64,000 nucleotides of DNA, taken from UBA2784 sp964494625 (GTDB lineage Bacteria; Pseudomonadota; Alphaproteobacteria; Micropepsales; Micropepsaceae). Every line of letters begins with the position of its first letter. Positions within the stretch are counted from its first letter, which is position 1. This document shows, piece by piece, positions 46,289-53,640 of the stretch. The notes below the pieces were generated by a model, which did no database searches, was not told where the DNA came from, and worked only from the letters and a program-made list of their open reading frames with translations. The stretch spans positions 1 through 64,000 of the forward strand of contig CAZBRT010000002.1 of assembly GCA_964494625.1 (NCBI GenBank), in the 5' to 3' direction. Both the position numbers and the translations under genes were made by a program.

Positions 46289-46411
46289 ATGGCTGACGCA
46301 AGGTCGCCAGACTCCGCGCACTTGGCAAGCAGGAAGTGGGTGGCAAGCAGGAAGTGGGTGGCAAGCAGGAAGTGGGTGGCAAGCATGAAGTGCGGGCGCG
46401 CCTTGGCATGA
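46289..46411 (+). CDS. Putative repeat-encoded leader peptide coupled to wecB
   Basis: A 40-codon frame from an ATG at 46289 with a strong ribosome site (GGGGGAG, 46274-46280). Its middle encodes three copies of ASRKWV from the 18-bp tandem repeat plus one degenerate copy, and its TGA overlaps the wecB ATG (ATGA at 46408-46411). wecB has no ribosome site of its own, so translation of this frame may feed wecB by coupling. The peptide is basic with tryptophans; no homolog is recognised. It could be a control element rather than a functional product. Confidence 0.4.
   Translation: MADARSPDSAHLASRKWVASRKWVASRKWVASMKCGRALA
46324..46395. repeat. 18-bp tandem repeat, four units, in the wecB leader
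   Basis: Units at 46324-46341, 46342-46359 and 46360-46377 are identical (GGCAAGCAGGAAGTGGGT); 46378-46395 is a degenerate fourth copy. The unit is a multiple of 3, so copy changes keep the frames open. It is a probable variable-number site. Confidence 0.9.
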
Positions 46412-47550
46412 CGCCGCCGCTCCACCTTCTTGCCGCTATCGGCACGCGCCCGGAGGTCATCAAGCTTTATCCGGTCGTGCGTGCGCTTCGCGCCGATCCG
46501 CGTTTTCGGGTCACGGTCTGCGCAACCGCCCAGCACCGTCATCTGCTGGATCAGGCGATGGCCGTATTCGGGCTTGAAGCCGACATCGACCTTGACCTCA
46601 TGCAGGCGGCGCAGGGGCTTGGCGAACTGACCGGCCGCGTGCTTCACCGCTTTGGCGAGACGATCGACAGGTTGAAGCCCGACCGCATCATGGTGCAGGG
46701 CGACACCACAACCGCCATGGCGGCGGCGATGGCAGCGTTCTATCGCAAAGTGCCGGTCGATCATGTCGAAGCGGGCTTGCGCACCGGCGACATGCATTCG
46801 CCCTTTCCTGAAGAATTCAACCGCCGGATGGTCGGGCTGGTGTGCGACCTGCATTTCGCGCCGACGCAGCGCTCGGCCGACGCATTGCTGGCCGAGGGCG
46901 TGCTACCTTCCCGCGTGATCATGACCGGCAACACGGTGATTGATGCGCTTCTCCTTACACGCGCGTCCATCCGGGGGGATGAGCCCGAGATCGCGCCGCT
47001 GAAGGCCCTGCTGCCTGACCCGGCATCGGGCAAGCGCATCATTCTCGTGACCGCCCACCGGCGGGAAAACCACGACGGGGGCATGGACCGGATAGCGGAC
47101 GCGCTTGCCCGCATCGCGGCGCGTCCGGATGTCGTCATTGTCTTTCCTGTCCATCCCAATCCCAAAGTGCGGGAGGTCATGGATGCGCGGATCGGCAGCT
47201 GCACCAATATCCATCTGATCGCGCCACAGGATTATCGGGCCTTTGTCCATCTGATGGATCGGGCGGATTTCATCCTGTCGGATTCAGGCGGCGTGCAGGA
47301 GGAGGCGCCCGCCTTGGGCAAGCCTGTCATCGTGATGCGCGATACGACAGAGCGCCCCGAGGCGGTTGAAGCAGGCGTGGCCATCCTTGCCGGAACTGAC
47401 CCTGCCCGCCTAAGCGCGCTGGCCCATCGTCTGCTCGATGATGCCGCTTTCCATGCCAGCATGGTGAAATCCGCAAGCCCCTTTGGCGACGGGAAGGCTG
47501 CGTCCCGCATTGTCGACGCGATCGCCGCTCACGCGGGGTTGCCGGGTTAG
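46408..47550 (+). CDS. wecB: UDP-N-acetylglucosamine 2-epimerase (non-hydrolysing)
   Basis: About 380 residues from the ATG at 46408 (MTPPLHLLAAIGTRPEVIKL). WecB motifs are MVQGDTTTAMAAAM, HVEAGLRTGDMHSPFPEEF, TAHRRENHDGGMD and SDSGGVQEEAPALGKPV. It makes UDP-ManNAc. No wecC dehydrogenase is adjacent. A GTG-initiated longer form from 46336 would begin inside the tandem repeat and lacks a sensible ribosome site. It converges with the next gene with a 4-base overlap. Confidence 0.93.
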   Translation: MTPPLHLLAAIGTRPEVIKLYPVVRALRADPRFRVTVCATAQHRHLLDQAMAVFGLEADIDLDLMQAAQGLGELTGRVLHRFGETIDRLKPDRIMVQGDTTTAMAAAMAAFYRKVPVDHVEAGLRTGDMHSPFPEEFNRRMVGLVCDLHFAPTQRSADALLAEGVLPSRVIMTGNTVIDALLLTRASIRGDEPEIAPLKALLPDPASGKRIILVTAHRRENHDGGMDRIADALARIAARPDVVIVFPVHPNPKVREVMDARIGSCTNIHLIAPQDYRAFVHLMDRADFILSDSGGVQEEAPALGKPVIVMRDTTERPEAVEAGVAILAGTDPARLSALAHRLLDDAAFHASMVKSASPFGDGKAASRIVDAIAAHAGLPG

Positions 47551-48527
47551 GGCTTGCAGGGCTGCCCCGCCTCGCCCCGCCCGATCAGGACCAGATCCGC
47601 CACTACGGGATAATGGTCGGAGCCGTAGGCGTGCGGCATCCGCCCGATTGATGTCACGTCAAACTCCGGCGAGTAAAGAACACGGTCGATCCGGATGAAC
47701 GGCGCGATGCGCCCCATCGTGCGGGCGGGGCCGGGAAAGGTGAAGCCAAAGCCCCAACCTGCCGTCTGAAATGCGTCGTCCATCACACTGAGAAGCTTGC
47801 GCATTTCCGGCGTGAGGTCGGTTGCGTTGAAGTCGCCTGCGACCAGCCGTGCCGTGCGGGTCTGGGCGATCTCGGCGAAGAGTTTGGCGTGATAGATGTC
47901 GTAGTCCTCCTGACCCATGTAATCCTTGGGGCCATGGATGTTCCAAAGCGCGATCTGAACCCCCTCGACCCTGGTCTCGGTCCGCAAATCCGCCCACTCG
48001 CCAGGCTGCTGCCAAAGGGGGAACTTGCTGATGATAAGGGAGGCACGCTCCGGCCGGTCTGCGACGCTTGCGCCCTCCCACCCCGGCAGGGACATGATGG
48101 CCCGGGCGGTTACGCCCGTATCTCCGGTCTCCTGCAGGAAGATGATGGCCGGATCGACCTCACGCACGAGATCGACGGTCTCGCTGTCATTTTCGATTCG
48201 CCTCAGCGTATTGAACGTGAGGACGCGCAGATGGCACCCTGACGCCGGTTCCGAAAATCGCGGCAGGAATTGGGGGGCAATGGGTGAAAACGCTGCGGCG
48301 CCGGCGACCGCCCAGGCAAGGCCGGCCCGCCAGCCCGCCATGACCCACACGGGAATCGCCAGAAGCATCGCACCCACCCCGGCAAGGCCGATTACGTGGT
48401 GGGTATATGGCCAGCCGACCAACGTAACGATCAGGGCACCTGCCAGCGCCAGGAACGCCCAAGCTTCGGGCCGCCGCGTCCATCGCCGCGGGCGCCCTTG
48501 CCCCGCCTCCTGCCCGCGCGATGCCAT
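47547..48527 (-). CDS. Endonuclease/exonuclease/phosphatase family membrane protein
   Basis: About 326 residues from the ATG at 48527, preceded by GGAGG. Three N-terminal membrane helices (about 20-90) are followed by an EEP domain: RVLTFNTLRR, IIFLQETGD (metal Glu), ALWNIHGPKDYM, AGDFNATDLTP and YGSDHYPVVADL. Members of this membrane-tethered type are hydrolases of lipids, sugars or nucleic acids; the target is not clear here. It separates wecB from the methyltransferase/rfbA operon. Confidence 0.85.
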   Translation of the reverse strand: MASRGQEAGQGRPRRWTRRPEAWAFLALAGALIVTLVGWPYTHHVIGLAGVGAMLLAIPVWVMAGWRAGLAWAVAGAAAFSPIAPQFLPRFSEPASGCHLRVLTFNTLRRIENDSETVDLVREVDPAIIFLQETGDTGVTARAIMSLPGWEGASVADRPERASLIISKFPLWQQPGEWADLRTETRVEGVQIALWNIHGPKDYMGQEDYDIYHAKLFAEIAQTRTARLVAGDFNATDLTPEMRKLLSVMDDAFQTAGWGFGFTFPGPARTMGRIAPFIRIDRVLYSPEFDVTSIGRMPHAYGSDHYPVVADLVLIGRGEAGQPCKP

Positions 48528-48637
48528 GAAACCTCCGTTAACGCCTTGAACGTCCACGAACTGTGACGACCTAGCAATTCCGCTGCAAGTCTGTCACGGC
48601 TATATCTTGCAATCTGCAGACAGATTTCCGGCTTTGA

Positions 48638-49354
48638 ATGACGGACTATTACGGCCTTGTGCGCTCTGAGATTGCCCCTCTCCTGCCTGCGCGGCTGGGG
48701 AACGGGGGCGGGCGCATTCTTGAGTTTGGCTGTGCCGCCGGTGAGACCCTGCACTGGCTCAAGCAGCATTTTCCGGCGGCAGAGACCGTCGGCATCGAAA
48801 TCAACCGTGCGCTGGAAGAGCGGCTCGCGCGCAATGTCAGCAAAGCGATCTTCATCGAGCCGCAGGACCGGTTGCCCGCAGGCTTGGGCGCATTCGAACT
48901 CATCCTTGCCCTTGACGTACTCGAGCACCTGGCGGACCCGCTGGCCATGCTGCGCCAACTCTCAGCGCAATTGGCGCCGGGCGGCACCATCATCGTCTCG
49001 CTGCCCAATATCGCGCATTATTCGGTGACGCTGCCGCTGCTTTTCCAGCGCCGCTTTGACTATCAGGACGCAGGCATCCTGGACCGCACGCATCTGCGCT
49101 TCTTTGTCGAAGAAACCGCCATCGCCCTGATGAATGATGCAGGGCTTGTCGTCGAGAGTGGCGTCGTCAACGGACTTCAGCGGCGCAGGAACCAGTTGAT
49201 CAATCTGGCGACCTTCGGGATCCTGCGCCACCGTCTGGTCGAGCAGTACATCATGCGCGGGCGACTGGTGGACGGCGTGTTTTCACAGCCACCGGTCAAA
49301 TGGCAGCGCAATGCGCAGCGCGGATTGGTGGCGACGGGGCAGATCGGGTCATGA
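48638..49354 (+). CDS. Class I SAM-dependent methyltransferase
   Basis: A 238-residue protein with motif I ILEFGCAAGETLHWL, the acidic residue in VGIEINRALE, and LILALDVLEHLADPLAML. It belongs to the Methyltransf_23-like group common in glycan loci. It heads an operon whose four genes all overlap at start/stop codons (rfbA and two Wzy-like genes follow). Confidence 0.87.
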   Translation: MTDYYGLVRSEIAPLLPARLGNGGGRILEFGCAAGETLHWLKQHFPAAETVGIEINRALEERLARNVSKAIFIEPQDRLPAGLGAFELILALDVLEHLADPLAMLRQLSAQLAPGGTIIVSLPNIAHYSVTLPLLFQRRFDYQDAGILDRTHLRFFVEETAIALMNDAGLVVESGVVNGLQRRRNQLINLATFGILRHRLVEQYIMRGRLVDGVFSQPPVKWQRNAQRGLVATGQIGS

Positions 49355-50223
49355 AGGGGATCATCCTTGCCGGCGGCGCGGGAACGCGACTGCATCCCGT
49401 CACCCGCGCGGTCTCCAAGCAGCTTCTGCCGGTTTATGACAAGCCGATGGTCTATTATCCGCTCTCGGTGCTGATGCTGGCGGGGATCCGAGACATTTTG
49501 CTGATCTCGACGCCCGGCGACCTGCCCGGCTTCAAGCGCCTGTTCGGCGATGGGCACGCGTTGGGCCTCAACATTGCCTATGCCGAGCAATCCGCGCCGC
49601 GCGGCATTGCTGAAGCCCTTATCATCGGCCGCGATTTTGCAGCGGGCGAACCCGTCGCCCTCGTCCTTGGCGACAACATTTTCTACGGGCAGGGACTTTC
49701 GACGATGGTGCGCCATGCCGCGTCGCGCACGCAGGGCGCCAGCGTGTTCGCCTATCAGGTGCGTGATCCGCAGCGCTATGGCGTCGTCGCCTTTGACACA
49801 GATGGCAGGGCAACCAGCATCGAGGAAAAGCCGAAGGATCCAAAGTCGCCCTTCGCGGTAACAGGTCTCTACTTCTATGACGCGGCCGCGCCGCAGCTTG
49901 CGGCATCCCTGAAACCGTCCGCGCGCGGCGAACTCGAGATTACCGATCTCAATCGCCTCTATCTGGAGCGCGGCGAACTGCATGTCGAGCGGATGGGGCG
50001 CGGCTTTGCCTGGTTCGACACCGGCACGCATGACTCGCTGCTTGAAGCCAGCGAATTTGTCCGCACGGTTGAGGCGCGCCAGGGACTGAAAATCGCCTGC
50101 ATCGAGGAGATCGCGTGGCACATGGGCTTCATCGGCCCGGACGAGTTGCGCAAGCTTGCAGCGCCCCTCGTTGCCAGCGGCTATGGCACCTATCTTCTGG
50201 CCTGTCTGGAGCAAGCCCCGTGA
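49351..50223 (+). CDS. rfbA: Glucose-1-phosphate thymidylyltransferase
   Basis: A 290-residue enzyme from the ATG at 49351 (ATGA overlap with the methyltransferase). RmlA motifs are GIILAGGAGTRLHPVTRAVS, KQLLPVYDKPMVYYPLS, LGDNIFYGQGLS, SIEEKPKDPKS and WFDTGTHDSLLEA. It makes dTDP-glucose, first step to dTDP-rhamnose. Confidence 0.97.
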   Translation: MKGIILAGGAGTRLHPVTRAVSKQLLPVYDKPMVYYPLSVLMLAGIRDILLISTPGDLPGFKRLFGDGHALGLNIAYAEQSAPRGIAEALIIGRDFAAGEPVALVLGDNIFYGQGLSTMVRHAASRTQGASVFAYQVRDPQRYGVVAFDTDGRATSIEEKPKDPKSPFAVTGLYFYDAAAPQLAASLKPSARGELEITDLNRLYLERGELHVERMGRGFAWFDTGTHDSLLEASEFVRTVEARQGLKIACIEEIAWHMGFIGPDELRKLAAPLVASGYGTYLLACLEQAP

Positions 50224-51542
50224 GCGTCGTCCAGCGAAACGCGGACACCAGCCAGAGCGCCGGGCAGCAAAAGGGCCTCCCGGTCCTGTTCACCATCACC
50301 ATTGCCCTCTTTCTGGTGCCGCGCGAGTTCGGCTTTGAGGTCGGCTCGGTTCTCCTGATGCCGCACCGCATCTGGCTGATGCTGATCGCGCCCTTCGTAC
50401 TCATGCGCGCAGCGACGCAACTGGTGCACCGGCTTGGCGTCGCCGACTGGCTGTTCTTCCTGTTTGCCGGATGGATGATGCTGTCCTTTGCGGTGAAATA
50501 CGATACCGGCTATCTGGTTGAATCCGGCGGCATCACGTTTCTTGAGACGGTCATTCCCTATCTTTTGGCACGCCTGACGATCACCTCGCCTGCCGATGTT
50601 GTGCGCATGGCGAAAGGCTGGTTCCTGATCGTGTGCGCTCTCCTTGTCGTGGCTGCAGCAGAGTCGCTTGGCGGCGGGCTCATCATCCACCCCGTTCTCA
50701 AGGACATAACGGGCGCCACCCTCAGGTTCAATTCCGACTTCCGGCTGGGCATGGTGCGCGCGCTTACCGTTTTCGAGCACGCGATCATGTATGGCGCGTT
50801 CGCCTCGTGCCTTTTCGGGCTTGTCTGGTATCTTGAGCGCGACACATTCATGCGCGTCGTCAAGGCGGGAGTTATCGGGCTTGCGACGTTCTTTTCACTG
50901 TCGTCCGGTCCCATCCTTGCGCTTTGGCTGCAGCTCTTTTTCGTGACGTGGAGCTGGGCGATGACGCAGCTGGGTATCCGCGTCCAGCTTGTCTCGCTCA
51001 CCATCTTTGCAACCCTTGCCTTTGTTTCGGCGGAACTCTTCACCGGCGGGCGAACGATGACAATCCTGATCGAGTTGCTGACATTTGACCCGCACAGCGG
51101 CTGGGTGCGCATCTTCGTGAATGACTGGGCCATCCGGCAGATGGAGGGCCAGCCCCTGTTCGGCCTTGCCTATGAAGATTGGGGCCGGGCGCGCTGGATA
51201 CCTTTCACCACCATCGACAATTTCTGGCTGTGGTGCTCGCTGCGCTTTGGCTATCCTGCCGTGGCGGCGCTGGTGGCTTGTGTCGCCTGGCTCACGGTCC
51301 GCTTTGCCATATTGTCGGATGCGAAGGATACCCCGCCGCTTCTGCGTGCTGTCGCGGCTGGTTCATTCATTTTCACGCTGACATTCCTGCTCATCGGCTA
51401 TACGGTTCATTTCTTCGGCGCAAATTATCTTTTCATCTTCCTGATGCTGGGAAGTCTTGGCTGTGTGGCCGAGCGCGCGCGTCTGCCCGCGCGGCAGCCG
51501 CGCCGGATGCAGGTTCCGCGAATGGCGGGCGCAGGCACATGA
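50220..51542 (+). CDS. O-antigen polymerase/ligase-like membrane protein (Wzy candidate 1)
   Basis: About 440 residues from the GTG at 50220, which overlaps the rfbA stop (GTGA). About ten membrane helices; a large periplasmic segment with WAIRQMEGQPLFGLAYEDWG and WIPFTTIDNFWLWCSLRFGY is like O-antigen polymerases. It is assigned by topology and context rather than by strong motifs. It is followed by a second such protein with an ATGA overlap. Confidence 0.75.
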   Translation: MSVVQRNADTSQSAGQQKGLPVLFTITIALFLVPREFGFEVGSVLLMPHRIWLMLIAPFVLMRAATQLVHRLGVADWLFFLFAGWMMLSFAVKYDTGYLVESGGITFLETVIPYLLARLTITSPADVVRMAKGWFLIVCALLVVAAAESLGGGLIIHPVLKDITGATLRFNSDFRLGMVRALTVFEHAIMYGAFASCLFGLVWYLERDTFMRVVKAGVIGLATFFSLSSGPILALWLQLFFVTWSWAMTQLGIRVQLVSLTIFATLAFVSAELFTGGRTMTILIELLTFDPHSGWVRIFVNDWAIRQMEGQPLFGLAYEDWGRARWIPFTTIDNFWLWCSLRFGYPAVAALVACVAWLTVRFAILSDAKDTPPLLRAVAAGSFIFTLTFLLIGYTVHFFGANYLFIFLMLGSLGCVAERARLPARQPRRMQVPRMAGAGT

Positions 51543-53032
51543 CCGCAACGGCAAGCCCAACCTCTCCCGTCATTGGTGGTGATGGGAAGGCATTTGCGGT
51601 TCTCGCAGCTGCCATCATGCTCGTGCCGTTGCCCTTTGGTGCGAACACGCCGTTCTGGTCGTGGCTTTTGTCGGCCTCTGCGTTTGCCCTGTTGCTGGTT
51701 GCCTTGCTCCGCATGAAAGCGCCGCAGCGCCTCGCCGCCACATCGGCTTTGCGTGATTTGCGCTGGCCGCTTTTCCTCTTTGCCGCAGCGAGTGCCTATA
51801 TCCTTGTCCAGACACTGCCCGCCATGCCGACAGGTCTTGCACATCCGGTCTGGGCAGAACTTGAGGCGGCCATCGGCACGCCCGGCTGGGGTTCCATCTC
51901 GATTGCACCAGCGGCGACCCTTGAGGCATTGGCCAAACTCCTCGCTTATGTGGCGATTTTCCTGACGGCGCTCGTCACCTGCGTTTCGCCCGAGCGGGCG
52001 CGGCTTGCGTTCAAGGCATTGGCTGTCATGGGCGCGGCCTATGCGGCCTATGGCATCCTCATGGAAGTCTCCGGCGCCAACATGGTCGCGTGGATGGAGA
52101 AGGACGCCTACGAGGGCTTCGTCACCGCGACCTTCATCAACCGCAATTCCTATGCGGCCTATGCGGGGATCGGCGCGGTGTGCGCGGTGTCCGTGCTGAC
52201 CGGAATCATCCTCAGGCGTCAGCGACGCCATGGCGGACCGCGCGCGCGCAGGCTGGAAGCCGTGATGATGACGATCTTTGGACAGGGCTTGCCATGGCTG
52301 GTTGCTGCCCTTGTCATTCTGGCCGCGCTGATGATGACCGGTTCGCGCGGCGGTGTGGTTGCAACCATGGCCGGGCTTGTCATGATGGCTGTCATCTGGG
52401 TCGCCGCAGCGCGGCGGCGCGGGCGGTTCAGCGCCCTTTTCACGCTTGCCTTCGCGGGCGTTGTGCTGGCGGGCGTCGTCTTTGCGTTCGGCCGACCGTT
52501 GCTGATGCGCTTTGAGGAAAAGGGGTTTGATGACAGGGCGCGCGAGGCGTCGACAGCCATCACTCTTTCGGCCATCGCGGACGCGCCGCTTCTGGGCACC
52601 GGCTTTGGCACATTCCCGCAGGCTTTCACGCTTTACCGCACCGACACGCTCAACCCCGCCCATGCCTATGACAAGGCGCACAACACATGGCTTGAGAATG
52701 CGATGGAGTTGGGCATTCCCGCCGCCCTCGTCCTTTTCGCGTCGATCGGTATTGTGCTTCTGCTTCTGGCGCGGCTGATATTTGTCCAGCAACATGGCCA
52801 TGACCTTCTGGCCGCCGCGCTTTCTGCCGTCGCCCTTGTGTCGGTGCACAGCACGATTGATTTCAGCCTGCAGATCCCGGCGATCAATGCGACGCTTGCG
52901 TTTCTTGCAGGCACGGCCGTTCCTGATGCCGCGCGCGGTCTGAGGCGCCCTACGGCTCTTTGGCAAGCTCTGCCCAGAACAACAAGGCCTCGCCCGGCCG
53001 TTCATTCAGAAGCACGATCATGTGCTGCTTGA
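51539..53032 (+). CDS. O-antigen ligase/polymerase family protein (Wzy_C, candidate 2)
   Basis: About 497 residues from the ATG at 51539. About eleven helices. The Wzy_C pattern is clear: MMTGSRGGVVATMAGLVMMA, then a periplasmic loop with FEEKGFDDRAREASTAI, LGTGFGTFPQAF and AHNTWLENAMELGIPAA. Proteins like this polymerise or ligate lipid-linked glycans at the periplasmic face. The end overlaps the convergent anchored protein by 83 bases. Confidence 0.85.
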   Translation: MTATASPTSPVIGGDGKAFAVLAAAIMLVPLPFGANTPFWSWLLSASAFALLLVALLRMKAPQRLAATSALRDLRWPLFLFAAASAYILVQTLPAMPTGLAHPVWAELEAAIGTPGWGSISIAPAATLEALAKLLAYVAIFLTALVTCVSPERARLAFKALAVMGAAYAAYGILMEVSGANMVAWMEKDAYEGFVTATFINRNSYAAYAGIGAVCAVSVLTGIILRRQRRHGGPRARRLEAVMMTIFGQGLPWLVAALVILAALMMTGSRGGVVATMAGLVMMAVIWVAAARRRGRFSALFTLAFAGVVLAGVVFAFGRPLLMRFEEKGFDDRAREASTAITLSAIADAPLLGTGFGTFPQAFTLYRTDTLNPAHAYDKAHNTWLENAMELGIPAALVLFASIGIVLLLLARLIFVQQHGHDLLAAALSAVALVSVHSTIDFSLQIPAINATLAFLAGTAVPDAARGLRRPTALWQALPRTTRPRPAVHSEARSCAA

Positions 53033-53639
53033 TGACAGGCGATGCCGTGCGCCAGAAGGCAGCCAGAGGTTCATGCTTGTACCAGCGCAAAGCCGCGCGC
53101 AATTGAGCCGACGTGGCACGGCGCAATTCCTGCGGCATGTCATCCCAGGCGGTCAGTGCCACACGCAGGCGCGGCATCCACGCATCCATCTCGTGCGGGC
53201 CAAGCAGGAATGATTGCGTGAGTGCCGCCAGGGTCCGGCCTGCCGGATCAAGCGTGCCGCCATCACGCGCAAAGCGGAAGAGTGCCAGCCGCGCCCATTG
53301 AACCGGCTGGACCGGGGCGGACGACAGGCTTGCTTCCAGGTCGGCAATGGCGGCGTCGAGCCAGGCCACTCGCGTTTCATCCCGCCCTGTCTCGGCGAGG
53401 GCGGCGCGGATCGCAGCCGCCTTTGCGCGCGAAGGCGCGCCATCGATGGCGAGCGACGCGGCAAGATCGAGGCTTGCCGCAGCATCCGCCAGATTTTCGC
53501 GCGCGGTTGCGCCCGATTGTGCGGCACGTACCAGGTCGGGCACTTCAGGTGTCAGCGAAGCTGCCGCCAGATTGCCGAGCGATACGCCCAAGCCACCCAG
53601 CGCAAGAACAGCGATGACCAGAAGCGCGCGCGGCCTCAT
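52950..53639 (-). CDS. Anchored helical protein of unknown function in the export operon
   Basis: About 229 residues from the ATG at 53639, one base after the wzc stop. One N-terminal membrane helix or signal (RPRALLVIAVLALGGLGVSL) and an Ala-rich helical periplasmic region with possible repeat helices. I do not recognise the family. It is last in the minus-strand wza-to-wzc series, so a polymer assembly role is likely by position. Its 3' 83 bases lie over the end of the opposite ligase gene. Confidence 0.72.
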   Translation of the reverse strand: MRPRALLVIAVLALGGLGVSLGNLAAASLTPEVPDLVRAAQSGATARENLADAAASLDLAASLAIDGAPSRAKAAAIRAALAETGRDETRVAWLDAAIADLEASLSSAPVQPVQWARLALFRFARDGGTLDPAGRTLAALTQSFLLGPHEMDAWMPRLRVALTAWDDMPQELRRATSAQLRAALRWYKHEPLAAFWRTASPVIKQHMIVLLNERPGEALLFWAELAKEP

Positions 53640-53640
53640 G

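Noticed and set aside
46324..46395. CRISPR-like repeats before wecB
   Set aside because: The 18-bp units are directly adjacent with no spacers; it is a tandem repeat.
46136..46411. 91-codon plus-strand frame covering the tandem repeat
   Set aside because: Its upstream half is antisense to the GT2 gene start; only the part from the ATG at 46289, with its own ribosome site, is worth keeping.
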